A stretch of DNA of 64,000 nt from the NCBI GenBank assembly GCA_020523885.1, contig JAJAPY010000004.1, positions 1 through 64,000 on the forward strand, read 5' to 3'. Source of the stretch: Candidatus Liberimonas magnetica. Its GTDB lineage: Bacteria; Elusimicrobiota; Endomicrobiia; Endomicrobiales; JAFGIL01. The position numbers were made by a program, and so were the translations under genes. Positions 1 through 12,800 of the stretch are shown piece after piece. The stretch's first letter is position 1; each line of letters opens with the position of its first letter. The notes beneath the pieces are model-generated. The model was not told where the DNA came from. It searched no databases and saw only the letters and a program-made list of their open reading frames with translations.

Positions 1-813
1 AGGGTTTCGCAGCTGAAGAAAGACAGGTTTTCCGGGTCAGCGCTGATGTCGAGTGTAAGGATTGATGATGAGTCCGGGCCGAAGTTAGGCAGGGGAGAGC
101 TTAATAAGCTAAGGAAGAAACTGAATATCAGGGTTGCAAGGAACTATGTGTGCGACACGCTGGAAAAGTTTGTGGGCCTTGAAAAAGAGGTGCTAAACCT
201 GTTGGGGACGTATGACGATGTGTACCTAGATTTAAGGAAACTAGACAAAGAGCTTAGCGCAGCGGATTTTATCAGCTGGTTTGCTGTATTTTCTGTAGAT
301 AAGAGGGCGAAATATCCGGAAGCGAAGATATATTTTACGATGCCGCAAAGTTTAGGTGCAGCTCTGGGAGAAGAGGGAAGCAAGAATCTAGAAGCTGCGG
401 TAAGAGGGGTACAGAACTTTTATATAAACCCGTTTGTTATAGAAAAAGAAGCAGATCTTAATAAAGTGCTGGCAAATCCTGAAGGTATAACGGATGTAGT
501 TATAATGAACAGCTATGAGGGTTTAAAAGATGTGAGAGTGGGCGATAAGCTGAGGGATTTAGTAGGGTTTGGGGTAATGGATGCGGATCTCTTTAAATAC
601 GGCAACGAGTTAGGGTTAACGATTTTTGGGAAAGGGAATAAGAAGGCTGCCAGGCAGATCAAGGAACTAAAAGAAGAAGTTTTCAAGGAGATGTGCAAAG
701 TGGCGGTTGAGTGCTACAATGATAAGGATGAGGGGTTGTTTGAAAAGATAAGAAACGTGTTGGCAGATGAAGCGTTTAAGAGCGGACTCTGTCTTCTCTA
801 CCCACAGCCCTAA
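1..813 (+). CDS. C-terminal part of an unidentified protein, open at the left edge
   Basis: The frame is open from base 1, so the ATG at 46 is probably internal and the true start lies outside the window. I recognise no family. The visible 270 or so residues read as a soluble alpha/beta protein, with charged helices (RKLDKELSAADF, KNKKAARQIKELKEEVF-like segments) and beta-type stretches such as DVVIMNSYEG and AKIYFTMPQ. It has no membrane segment. It is the only plus-strand gene. Its last 147 bases overlap the end of the minus-strand giant ORF, and convincing coding character stops around base 785, exactly where that of the giant ORF begins. It could be the tail of another giant ORF, since it looks compositionally similar. 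The function is unknown. Confidence 0.6.
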   Translation, partial: RVSQLKKDRFSGSALMSSVRIDDESGPKLGRGELNKLRKKLNIRVARNYVCDTLEKFVGLEKEVLNLLGTYDDVYLDLRKLDKELSAADFISWFAVFSVDKRAKYPEAKIYFTMPQSLGAALGEEGSKNLEAAVRGVQNFYINPFVIEKEADLNKVLANPEGITDVVIMNSYEGLKDVRVGDKLRDLVGFGVMDADLFKYGNELGLTIFGKGNKKAARQIKELKEEVFKEMCKVAVECYNDKDEGLFEKIRNVLADEAFKSGLCLLYPQP

Positions 814-3800
814 GGCAGTCCTTGCTCCCGCAAGCACTATTCCAGGAATCATCGTGTCTTCCCCGTTCACGTCCAGCTTTGTAAGCTTCCCTTCTTTTGT
901 CGCTGCCTCAGGATCAATGAATCCTACCCTTATTACATTCGCCCCGCTGCTTGCCGCTGCTTTCGCACGGCCTTTTGCTTCTTCCTCGTTTGCCATCCCA
1001 AAATCCGCTATAAACACCGTCTTTGTTCCCAGCCCGCTTGCCTGAGCTATTATCCGCTTTACTATCTCCTTTACTATCTCCTGCGGCTTATATGTCCTTA
1101 TTGCTGCTAATACCGACACCCTTGCCTCCGCGATGACAGGCGTTTCAGATTTTATATTAAGACCCGAAACCGACGAAGCCAGCGCCTCGCCTGGAGCGGC
1201 TTCTATGTTCACCTGCCTGTGAATTTTCAATTTGTCTTCAAGTTTTGTGATTCTTTTATTTAAACTGTGCCTATAATTATCATAATCATTATCCTCATCA
1301 ACTTCCTGTCTTATGCTTTGAAGTTCTATTGACAATCTTTCCAGTTCTTCACCTGTAAGTTTTTCCTGATCCATGCGCTGAAGTATGCTGTCCAGCCTGC
1401 GGTTTATTATTCTCTTTTTTTGATTCGGTGTCAGTGTTGGCTTACCTCCGGTTTCATCACCTGTTTTTTTATTTGTTTTTGATAGTATTGCAGGCGCTAC
1501 TGCGCCAACACCTAAATTAGAGGCAACACCGGGCGCCGGAGCAGAGGCTTGATAAACCGGCTGAAGCTGGATAGTAGTTTTCCCATCAAGCTTGGCAGCA
1601 ATAAGAGCGGGTAAATCAAGCCAGTAGTAGCTTTTTGTCTTGTTGTCCTTTATCGTTTCAATTAGTAAGACACCTTTGCCAAGCTGACTAATAGCATATT
1701 CAATGTTTTGATCCGGTTCTTTCATGATATCCGGAAATGCCTTTGCACGGTCAAGTATGAACGCTCCTTGTGCATCAGTAGCCCGGGAAAACATGGGAGT
1801 CCTCTTAACTACTTTAGGGTCTGATTCTGTCTCATATACATTTACTGCTAGGCCAAGCGATTTATCAAGCTGTATCTTAATAGTTTCAGGTATGTCTTCT
1901 TTTGTGAAAGGGGGATTTGTTATCATCTGTACTCCATTGACCATGGTGCCTGTATATCCGAGCCCCTGCTTAATGCGCCTGTTAAGGAGTTTAACCTGCC
2001 AAGCGGGAATTTTATCATAGCCTCTCATATCTGTCAAAGATAAGTCAAAGCTGTACATAAGGCCCATTAAACCTTTATGAGGGGGTACTCCCGGGATGTC
2101 AGCTTTGGCATCAAAGAGGTAATCATCGAAAAACGGCACTAAGGCATGCATCCATTCATGAAGCATTAAATAATCATAACCGTTTCTTAAAGCATCCGGG
2201 TGAAACCCGGCATAGTCATCTCCGTCACGCAGGGCCCAGCCGCCACTGTCAAATGCTGTCCAGGGCCTCCTTTGCTCTAAAGTCAGGCTTGTTACACGTC
2301 TTATTGGCATCACCTCTAATACTACGTTTGCGCCGGAAGCGGCAAGGATCTGATTAATTTTAACTATATGCTTCTGGATATATTGCTCGGGAGAGAGGTT
2401 TACAACACTGCGAATGCTTTTTTCCGTTTTAGCATCAATAATCACTTCTACGGGCCGGTGCTGGATCCCGGATTTATCTATAGTACACTGTTTCTTAGAA
2501 GGGGTATAAGAGTCTGCCGGTGCGCTTGGCTGGGGCGCCGGTTTTGTCGGTGCAACAGGCGCAGTTGTAGCGGCCGGATTAGACGGTACGCCTGTTGGTT
2601 CAACAGGTGCAGGTTCTGGTGTAATTGTCGCTTCGGAAACACAAGCCAGTGTCATAAATGCGAGCGTACCAAAAACAAGAGCAAGGAATCTCCTCCTTGT
2701 TACCTCTGTTGAAACCCCTCCCTTTACTGCCATTGCTACGGCATCAGACTGTTCTGTCAGTGCCTGGCCCGGGCCGGCTTCTATATTTACTTGCCGGTGG
2801 ATTTGAATGTTTGCTTTAAGCCCAAACTTATTTATTAATGTGAACACATATTTAAATGCAACCTTCACACTTGCCACTATGGATAAAACGTTTATTACAT
2901 GCAACCCTATCGCACCCATATCCAACCAGCCTGCCAGGGGCGCAAAAATTATTGTTATCACAAGGCCTGCTGCAACAGCCAGTGAAACACCGATAAGGCC
3001 TCCCAAGAATCCTCCAAGTGCGGTTTTTACAATTATCTTATTTAAGCCTTCCTGCATGCTACCGCTCCACCGGTTCTGTTCTGTATCCCGTACTTTGTGA
3101 GCATTCTTAAACGCTTTCAGAGCATTTTCATATTCGTCCTTGTTAAATACCTGCGTCAGCCACAGCTTGGTAAGTTCCATGAGCTCCGGTGCCTCTACCT
3201 GCGGAGCAACTTCCAACTCGCTGTAAAGGGCTATTAATTCTTTCTTGTGGTTGAACAGTTTAGTACCCAAAACCAATGATTGTTCCACGGTTTCATCAAG
3301 CGAACTGTCAGACAAATCAGCGATAGCGAGCAATTCTTTTGGAAACTTATCTTCTTTGCCGTTCTTTTTAAGATCAGACAATATTCTTTTTAATACTTCC
3401 AGCTTTTCTTTTAGAGACATCCCTTCCCATAAAGATTCCCCTTTCTTATACGTTGCTTCCGCGGTCAAGGCCCCTCCTGCCACTGGAACTGCCTGGCTGG
3501 GCTGGCTATAGTCAGGGATAAAAGTAACCTTGACATCTGCTTTAGGAAGTATCTTTATTGAGTATTCCCCGTTATCATTATCAAACCAGATCTTCCCGAG
3601 AGGGCCAAAATCATATGTCGTGTCGAATTTCAAATCACGATATTCGTCTCCTTTAGGCCCAGGTACACAGGAAGTTATCTTACCATCCTTGAACGTGATC
3701 AAACTTGATGGTAAGTTTTTTTGCTTGGGTTCAAGTACAATTTGCATATCCCCGCTAAGCTTTTTCTCAAACCGTTCAAACAATTCTTCGGCAAACCCAT

Positions 3801-6800
3801 CTTCGGAGATTTGTATTTTCTGAAAGAAATCGGCTTTTGAATTAGTTATACTTACAATTGATTTGCCAACCCTGTTATCAGCAAGACTTATGCGCACTTT
3901 AAAATAGCCTTTGCCTATCCTGGTTACATTTAACACGAAATTTCCGATTTTAAAGTTTTTCCCGTTTGACGGCACCTGCAGCTTCTTGCTTTCGATATCA
4001 CCTCTATCGGTACCTTTTCTATCGGTTACTGCAAATAATTTTCCGTTTTCAATATTTAATATAGATCTGAATCTGTCCTTGATCAGCAGATGAATTGTTT
4101 TGCTGTCTTCTAAAATCACCTCACTGGTGCCGTTTGTTTTAGACAGCTCAACTATTGTCTTCTTCGCTTCTGAATCAAGGTTAAGCATTCTTTCCGTTTC
4201 CGTAACCATTGTGTACTGTGCCTGGTTTAACGGTTCATTCCATGAAAACGAAAAATCCTTTACTGACACGCCTCTATTTGACCTCTTAATATTCAGTGTC
4301 AACTCTAGTGTCTCCTGCTCAGGTTTCTCGCCTATACTAATGATTTTCCCGCTCTTATCAATGTAAACATGAATCTTCGAGAACCAGTTTTTACCCTCGA
4401 GAGTTTGCCCGAGAGCTTGAATGTCTAGCTCCTTTAGCATTGCAATGTTTCTATCAACTACTTTTCTCTGTTCTGCTGAAATGTTTTTGCCTGCCAGTGA
4501 ATACATGCTTGTCTCTACGATGTCTGTAAAATCCATACCCGGGAATAGATATTTAAGTATCTTTCTCATATTATCGTCTACCTTAAAAGTGGTCCTGGCG
4601 ATTATTCGTGCAAGGACAGCATCTGACTTCTTAATCAGAGCTGATTCATCGGCATATTCAGGTTTTACTTTGGCAATGTGGTGTAAATAGCGGTGGTATG
4701 ATTCTACGAATTCGTCTGTACCAAGCCCTGCAACTAACTGTTTTAGTTGTTCCGGGTCCTTAACTAAAGAGTCAAACTCATCCAGCTCTTTTTTAGACTG
4801 GATATCCCTGTATTTCTCGTTCAGCCAATAATAATTGAAATCCCCGTTGCCGCCTTTTCTGGCTATGGATTCTTTTATTTCATGTATTATTCCTGTGACT
4901 CTTTCCTTCGGGGTAAAATACTTAAAGAATCCTTGTGACGCATCTATAACAATACTGCCTTTAGCTGATTCTTCCTTATTTATTGTGGCAAAACCTACTG
5001 TAGTCTGGTCAACATAGAGAATATCGCCTTTACATTCCCTTATTTTTACCGGATATTCAACTCCGTCAACAACAATCTTTCTTTCAATAACGTTTTGTTT
5101 TATATAGACCCTTTTTTTAGGTATTTCTGCAAGTATGGCAAATCCCATATTTCCAGCAATTTCCTGAATTTTACCTGCCAAAAGCACTTGTGCCACAGGT
5201 CCCAGTATCTTCAAAATGATGCCGTACATGTTCTTGCCGAGACCCTGAACACCTAACTGTGCTAGAGCAGTATTTCTTATTTCTAAATCAAGTTCTCTCC
5301 AATTATCCATAGCTTCTATTTTAGCGTAAAAAACAATTTTTCCAAGTTTTAAAACATCATTATCCAGAGTATAGATAACACTATGAAAGTTGGCTATATA
5401 CAATTCCGAGGTTTTTGCAACAAAATCAAGTAAATTTTCTAATTTATATCGTTCTTTGTTTTTGATAGCCTCAAGCCAGGCATAAACACCTAAAGTTTCA
5501 TTAAAGACCTTATTAGTTCCATTATTTCTCCATTCTTGCCACTGTTCCTCAAGTACAAGCCTTGCAGCTTTAACCAAATCTTTTTGCCAGTCTTCCGTGG
5601 CTGCCTGTTCTGCACTGCGTAAGTGTGTTTCGTCTTTTTGTATATACATTTCAAGATGATTATTCAACTTTTGAGCAGTGATCCCCAGATTGCGTTTGAC
5701 TGTTCGCTTTGTCAGCTCCTCGCCGAACCTGGCTTGTACGTTCACCTGCCTGTGAAAGTAAATATTTCCTTTAAGCGCCCAGTTATATGCCAACACGGAC
5801 CCAAAAATATATGTAAGCCCGGCACTTATACCTACTAATACAGCACTTATCACATTAAATCCGCTTCCGCCTATATCTAAAAGGTTTACAAGAGGCATAA
5901 AATACGTGCTTGCTAAAAGGCCTAGCATAACTGATAGTGCAATACCAACAAGGCCTCCCAGCAATCCTGCAAGCGCAGTCTTAGAAATTATCTTATTTAA
6001 GTCCCGCTCCATCTCCCACGTCCACAGGTCGTTTTCTCTGTATTTCACCTTGTGTGCTTTCATGAACGCAGCCCGCGCATCAGCATATTTTCCAGGGTTA
6101 AAGACCTGTGTAAACCAAAGCCATGTAAGATTCATGAGCTCCCCGGCTTCTATCCGAGGCGCCGCTTCCAGCTTGCCGTAAAGGTCAACTATTTCTTTCT
6201 CGTATTTGAGCAGGTTTATGCTATATTTTTCCTGTAAATCCAACAGTTTTTCTTTGGACACATTGAGTTGTTCATCACCAATAGTGAGCAATTCTTTTGG
6301 GAATTTGTCTGCTCTGCCGTTTATCTCAAGGTCATATAATATACTTTTTAGTATTTCGAGCTTTTCAATTAGAGATTTGTTTTCCCATTCTGATTTCACT
6401 AAATCAGGGACTATTTTTACCTGCCCGGCTGATAGTTTCTGTCCAATCGCATACATAAGCTCATTTATTGTCTCATCTAATATAGGAGAAGTTATGCCAG
6501 CTCTTTTGGCTCTTTCAACTATATCTGTTTTATAAGGCCGGAACGCCCAAAACGCATACAGCCTGGTTTTTGCCCGCGCTATCTCTTCATCTGTCAATTT
6601 ATTATTATTGGAGAGCATCTCCGTTCTTTGCTCCGCCTCTGCCAGAACTATCTTCAATGCTAAATCAAGTTTATCCTGGTTCTCTTCCAAACCTGATATG
6701 TATTCTTTTAGCCTGTGTGCCCTGGAGTCATGGCCTTTTGGCTCTCTCATAAGAGAATCCAGAAGCCCATCTATTATTTCCTGTACTTCAGGAGAGTACA

Positions 6801-9800
6801 CTTTAGCCTGCTGTGCTTTTATGATTAAATCTGATTTATAAGGCCGGAATGCCCAAAACGCATACAGCCTTGTCTTTGCCCGCGCTGTCTCTGCATCTGT
6901 CAATTTATGGCTGCTTTTTAGAATACTCGTATCCTGTTCTGTCTCTGCTAAAACTAACTTCAATGCTGAATCAAGTTTTTCCGGGTCTTCTTCTAAACCT
7001 GCTATGTATTCTTTTATTCCGTCCAGCCTGGGGTCATGGCCTTTTGGTTCTTTTATAAGCGCTTCTAAAACCTCATCTATTATCCCCAGCATATAATCAG
7101 TGTCTTGGCTATACTTCCTTACTATATCAGTTAAACTTTCCTTTGAAGGGCGGTGTGCTAAAAACGAAAATAATTCTGCTTTTACTCTATCCTTGTCCGC
7201 ATGAACAAACAGAGAGCTTCCTTCAACCACTTCTGCAATAAGATCCAACACCACATCTAATTTCCTTGGATTACTACCTTTTTCTAACTCTTCTATATAC
7301 TCCATCAATCCGCTTGTCTTATCTAACGGCCTTCTGCCCAGTTCATCCATTTTCCACGGCTTCTTTCCAATTGCTGCCATAAGCTCGTATATTATCTGGT
7401 CTGATGCAGGAGAAGATGCGCCAGCCCGCCTTGCCATTTCCAATATATCTATTTGAATAGGCTGGTATCCCCAAAATGCATACAGCCTGGTTTTTGCCCG
7501 GGTAATCTCTTCCGGCGTTAATTTTTCTTTTCTTCCGAGAATTGCCGTTTTTCTCTCCACCTCTGCTAAAACTATCTTTAAGGCCAGATCAAGTTTATCC
7601 GGATCTCCTTCTAAACCTGCTATGTATGCTTTTAACCCGTCTGCCCTGGGGTCATGTTCCTTTGGCTCGGTTATAAGCGCCTCTAAAAGCTCATCACTTA
7701 TCTGCTCTATTGCAGGTGACTCTACTGCTTTCGGAAACAAATTATATTTATAAGGCCTTAATGCCCAAAACGCATACAGCCTTGTCTTTGTCCTGACTAT
7801 CTCTTCCGGCGTTAATTTTTCTTTTCTTGCGAGAATATTTATATTGTTCTCTACTTCTGCTAAAACCATCTTTAAGGCCAGATCAAGTTTATCCGGGTCT
7901 CCTTCTAAACCTGCTATGTATGCTTTTAACCCGTCTGCTCTGGGATCATGTTCCTTTGGCTCGGTTATATACGCTTCCATAATTTCATCTAACAGTTCTT
8001 CATCGCAGTCTTGGGTATGCCTTTTAAAAATATCAATTATTTCGTCTTTTTTCGGCTGGTTTTTTAAAAAAACATTTAATTCAGACTTTATTCTTTTTAC
8101 ATCTATATTTTCTTTTTTACTTAAAATATAACTGCTTTTATCTATACCTAGTTTAATGATTATTAACGCTTTATTTAGTTTTTCTTTATTACCGCTTTTT
8201 TCCAAACTTTCAATATAAGCCCTCAAACCGCCTGCTCTATCTAATGTTATGTTATACGAGTTGAGCAAATCGTCAAGCGAGGTTGTTTCATTTTCGGACA
8301 GCTCAACGCCCGGGATGGAATTTAATACAGCTCTGACGGTTTCAGGGGCATTAAATTTATAGGCTTTTTCAGCTTCATCTATCACACTTTCTGCTTTTTT
8401 GATAAGCTTGGTTTCTAACAGGAATTGTTCGGCAGTCTCATTTTTGCCTGCATCTAAATACTCTCCTCCGGCTTTGGCTTCAATATAGGCATGGTAAAGT
8501 TTTACAAACTCCTTTGTGTCAAGGTTCCGGGCTGATTTTCCAGCTTTGAATACACCCAAGTACTTATTAAACCCGGTATCTTCCCCCTGGCGGGCATCAG
8601 CTTCTCTAAATTCATGTTTAACAGCTACCATAAGTTCATCATTGGCAGGTACCCAGCTATCCCAAAGCTCCCAGAAACTTTCTGACACAGCAATTGTAAG
8701 CCCGTCAGCTTCAAGCGTTGCAAGACCGGCCACACCTTCCATTGTTTGTGATTGTATCACTTTGCCATTATATGTCCTTATCTTTACGGCCTTGCCGTCA
8801 AATGTTATTTGCCTGTCTTTCTGCCCTTCTTTAATGTTTTCCGGCGCTATCTTAGTTATATTTGGGAGTATATCCTTTGCCGTCTCTAGAGCAACCAATG
8901 CCAAATCCCGGCCAAGGGCTTCCCTGATAACAGGCATATTGCCAAGCGCATCCAAAACCACCTGCCTCACGCTTTTACCCAGCCAGTTTTCTTTTAAAAT
9001 CTGCGTATCATGCTTGGCCATTTGATCAAGCGCGTTTTCTGCTTCACCTATATAATATTCTATACGCAGTTTTCTATCTATATCTGATTTTAAACCAGGT
9101 AAAAGCTCATCTACTGTATTAAGATGGCCAAATACGCTCTTAATTAAACGATCTTTTTCACTTTCACTTTTTGCTTCTCTTGCTTGTTCTACTATTAATT
9201 CTGCTTTTTCTATTTGTTTTCCAATTGCATCAACAGTATATGTAAGAATTTGCTTTTGTGTATCATTCTGTATTATTAAATCTTCATTTGCTTCAAACCT
9301 TGCTTTTTGTTTTTTATACATATCTTTATAAAGTTGAACTCTTACAGAAATATCGACAAACCTTCCGTCTTGTTTAAGAGCAGAGGCTAGCCCATCTTTT
9401 TGTTCTATATTTGTCAGGTAATCATAAAGAATTTCCAAATAGCGGATATTCATTTCAGCATTTGCGGTAAAAACACTGCAATATTCAAACTTGCCGCCGG
9501 AAGGAAAATCCCGCTTAAGATTGTATTCCAGGTTCCTTAAGTTTCTGCCAATTTTTTCAAGCAGTTCGGCAACAGTCTTTTTTTCATTGTCATTCACGTT
9601 ATGCGTTTCAACAGTTCCGAATTTCTGTAAAAGGAGGCTCTTGGCCCTATCATACCTTGGTACTAAATCTTTGTATACCTGTAAAAAACTAATCCTGGAC
9701 CCAATAACATCTGCCTTTGTGCCGGACTTGGCCGCGTTGGTTAATTGAGCAAGCACAGCCTCTGCAGAAAGGTTGGCTGATGCAACAGCCGGAACCATTC

Positions 9801-12800
9801 CCTTCATGACATTTATAATCTCATCTATTATGCTCACCTCCATGGCATTGATGAGCTTAGCGTCGCTGATGTAGGGCCCGGCGTCCTCAATAGTTACTCC
9901 CCATACGTTAAATCTTCCAGTTTGTACTTTGGATTTTTGAGCTTCCTGAGCTACAGCTTTCACGCACTCGTGCCAGAGTTCGTCTGTTGCATGTTTAAAT
10001 TGTAATTCTTTATGGTGCGTTTCCAAATATCTGGCAAAAACCTTCGCTTCACCTTGTGCTTCTTCAGCGGATTTGACTCCACTGACTTTCAGCGCTCTAA
10101 ATTCCATTCTCTCATGCCGTTCAATATAAGAATTAACAGACATCTCATTCTTTGCAAGGTTATACAGCCATGCCAATGAACTCCCGTAGGCTGCAAAGTA
10201 CCCTTTTGATGCTAAAGTTTCTTTATCATCAATATGGATTATGTCCGCTTCCGGGAACATCTCGTGCAACACCTCAAGCTTCGAGGCGCCGCGTTCTACA
10301 TTAAGGATAGTAATCTCGGTTCCCTCTAAACCGAACATTACATTTAATATTTCAATAAAAGGTGCTGCATCCTTTGTACTAGTAATAACTATCTTTATAC
10401 CGTTTTCCTTGCAATAAGCCAGCAGGGATTTCAGTGCCTGATAATTTTGCTCTTTTGTATTTATTGATTTTTCAAGCACTCCTACTATATCAAGAGATAT
10501 TACTTTTTCTATTTTTTTATCAAGTTTCCCAAGAGCCTCAGCAGAAGCTTCGATGCTTACTTCCCCGGTTTCGTCATGGCTGGCATACCTTACGCCCTGC
10601 GCATCAGCCGAAAGCCCGGCTTCGGCTAATTTTACAGATAAGTCAGACAAACTTACAACCGTATTTATTTTAGCCATATTCAATACTTCGTTTAGTATCT
10701 GCTTAACAGTCCCGGCACTTATGCCAAGCCACCAGCCTTTCTTTTTCTTTGGTGCTTGTGCTTGGGGTGCAGACGCTGCTATTTTAGCTTCCACTTGGGA
10801 TAATAACCCGCTTAAAATACCACGCTGCCGGCTTGTTATATTTATAGAAAACATATTATTTATTTGTTCTTTTAAACTAACCCAATTTTCATCAGGTGAG
10901 TTTGAGCTTAATAAAGTACGTATATCATTTATTGCCTGTTCAATGTCCGTATTATCATCATACAGGACTGCTCTATTCTGTCCTCTTAATTGCTCATCAC
11001 CCTGGCCGCTTCCGTATTGAGTTTCATCACCACTAAATAACGATAACCTTTCCTCTTTTTTATGTGTCAGGTTCCATATACTATGCGCGGATATGTTGGC
11101 CAGGTCTTCTATTGTAAGGGAAGATATACTCTGGGGAGACATATACAAATTGATTGAATTTAGTACAAACTTTGTCAAGGCAGAATTTAAATTTACCAAC
11201 CCGCCAATCCCGAGCCTTTTAGAGATTTTCTGCCTATCTTCTTTGCCCAGCCCCAGAAGCAGGACTGACACAACCGCAGTTACCGCTTTTGAGAGGTTTT
11301 TAGCTCCATAAAATTCTTCACCTAAGATCTTCATTGCGGCACTTAGGGCAGTTTCATTCGTTGAATTTTCAATATATAAAATCCCTTTAAGCAGCTTAAA
11401 GCGCCTTTTTTGCCATTCACTATCGCTTATAGATTCACTGCCTTGCGGCCTGTGCGCATTTATAAACGTTTTAAGAGCTTCTATATAATCCCGCATATCC
11501 TTATCAGAGGCACCAGGCGCAAAAGCAGCCTTCTTTAACATTAATATTTCTGCTATCTTTATGCGCTCCCTAACCGGAGAATATTGAAACTCTATTTCAT
11601 CAGGCAGCGGCAAATCAGAATCAATAATCCTAAAAGCTTTTTGTATATCAAATTTCTTTTCTTTTCCGTTTATGAGCATTTCCCTAAAGACTTTTCTGTA
11701 AAACTCAGCTTTTTCCTTCCTTGCTGGCTTATAATCCAAATACAATTCATCAATTAGAAATTCCAAAAGTGCTGGTATCTGGTACGGCTCAATGTATGGA
11801 ACAGCCTCCCTGCAAAACTTTTCTGCCCTAAAATAATTAGATCCGTTAAGATAGGTCCGGGCATGAGCAAGCAGAGTTGCAAACCTTTGTGAACCTTCGA
11901 TATGCCGTCTTGTGTTATGAACACGGTCCAGCATCTGCCGGATATCAAATTCATCCTGCCTTCCCTCTACTATTAATTCATCCAGTTTATCCGAATAGGC
12001 ATTCACCAGCTCCTTGCCAAGCGACTCTGAGCTATATATTGAATCAAGCGTATCAAACACTTCCGGCAGATTCCAAAGTTCTGCAAAATTAATCGCCTTT
12101 TCACAATAATATTTTGCCTCATCATAATCAAGTCTGTTAATGCTTTTATAAGCATCAACCATATTGTCCCTAAATTCATTAGAAGCCATTGAAACATCTT
12201 TTTCTACCAGCTCTGATATAAATTCCAGGTGCATGATTAACTGCCGTAAATCAATGCTTTCCTCTTTTATTATCTTTTTACGATACGCTTCTACTACTCT
12301 CTTTCCCCAATCCGTAGACCCAAACAAGTTTTCGACAGTTTTGAGCACAGAGGATAAGTTTTCTATTTTTGCCACTCTAAGCGCTTTTACGTAATACGAT
12401 ATTTTTTCAACATCATCCGTGCTTTTTTCTGCAGCAAGGATTAATGAACTAAAAGCTCCGGAAATGTCAGCTTTAAGCCCTGGAACATCAAGATAAGTCG
12501 CATCAGTTCCTTGCTCTTCTATCTCGTCAATAAGAGCCAGGGCTTTATTGAGACGGGCCTGTTCACGGGCATCTTTCTTAGCCTGCCTTCTTCTTTCTTC
12601 TGCTCTTTCAATCTTAGCAAGCCGCTCTTTCTCGGCACGTTTTAACTCCAGCTTTCTTCTTGGCTCTGCAAGAGCTTCTTCAATAATACGTCTGCGTTCG
12701 TTCTCCTGCCTTAAGCCTTCTTTGGCACTCTGTCTAACTCTATCAACCACCTGGGCCAGCCTTGAAGGATCTGACTGCCAGGGATTTCCAGCCAAGGGAA

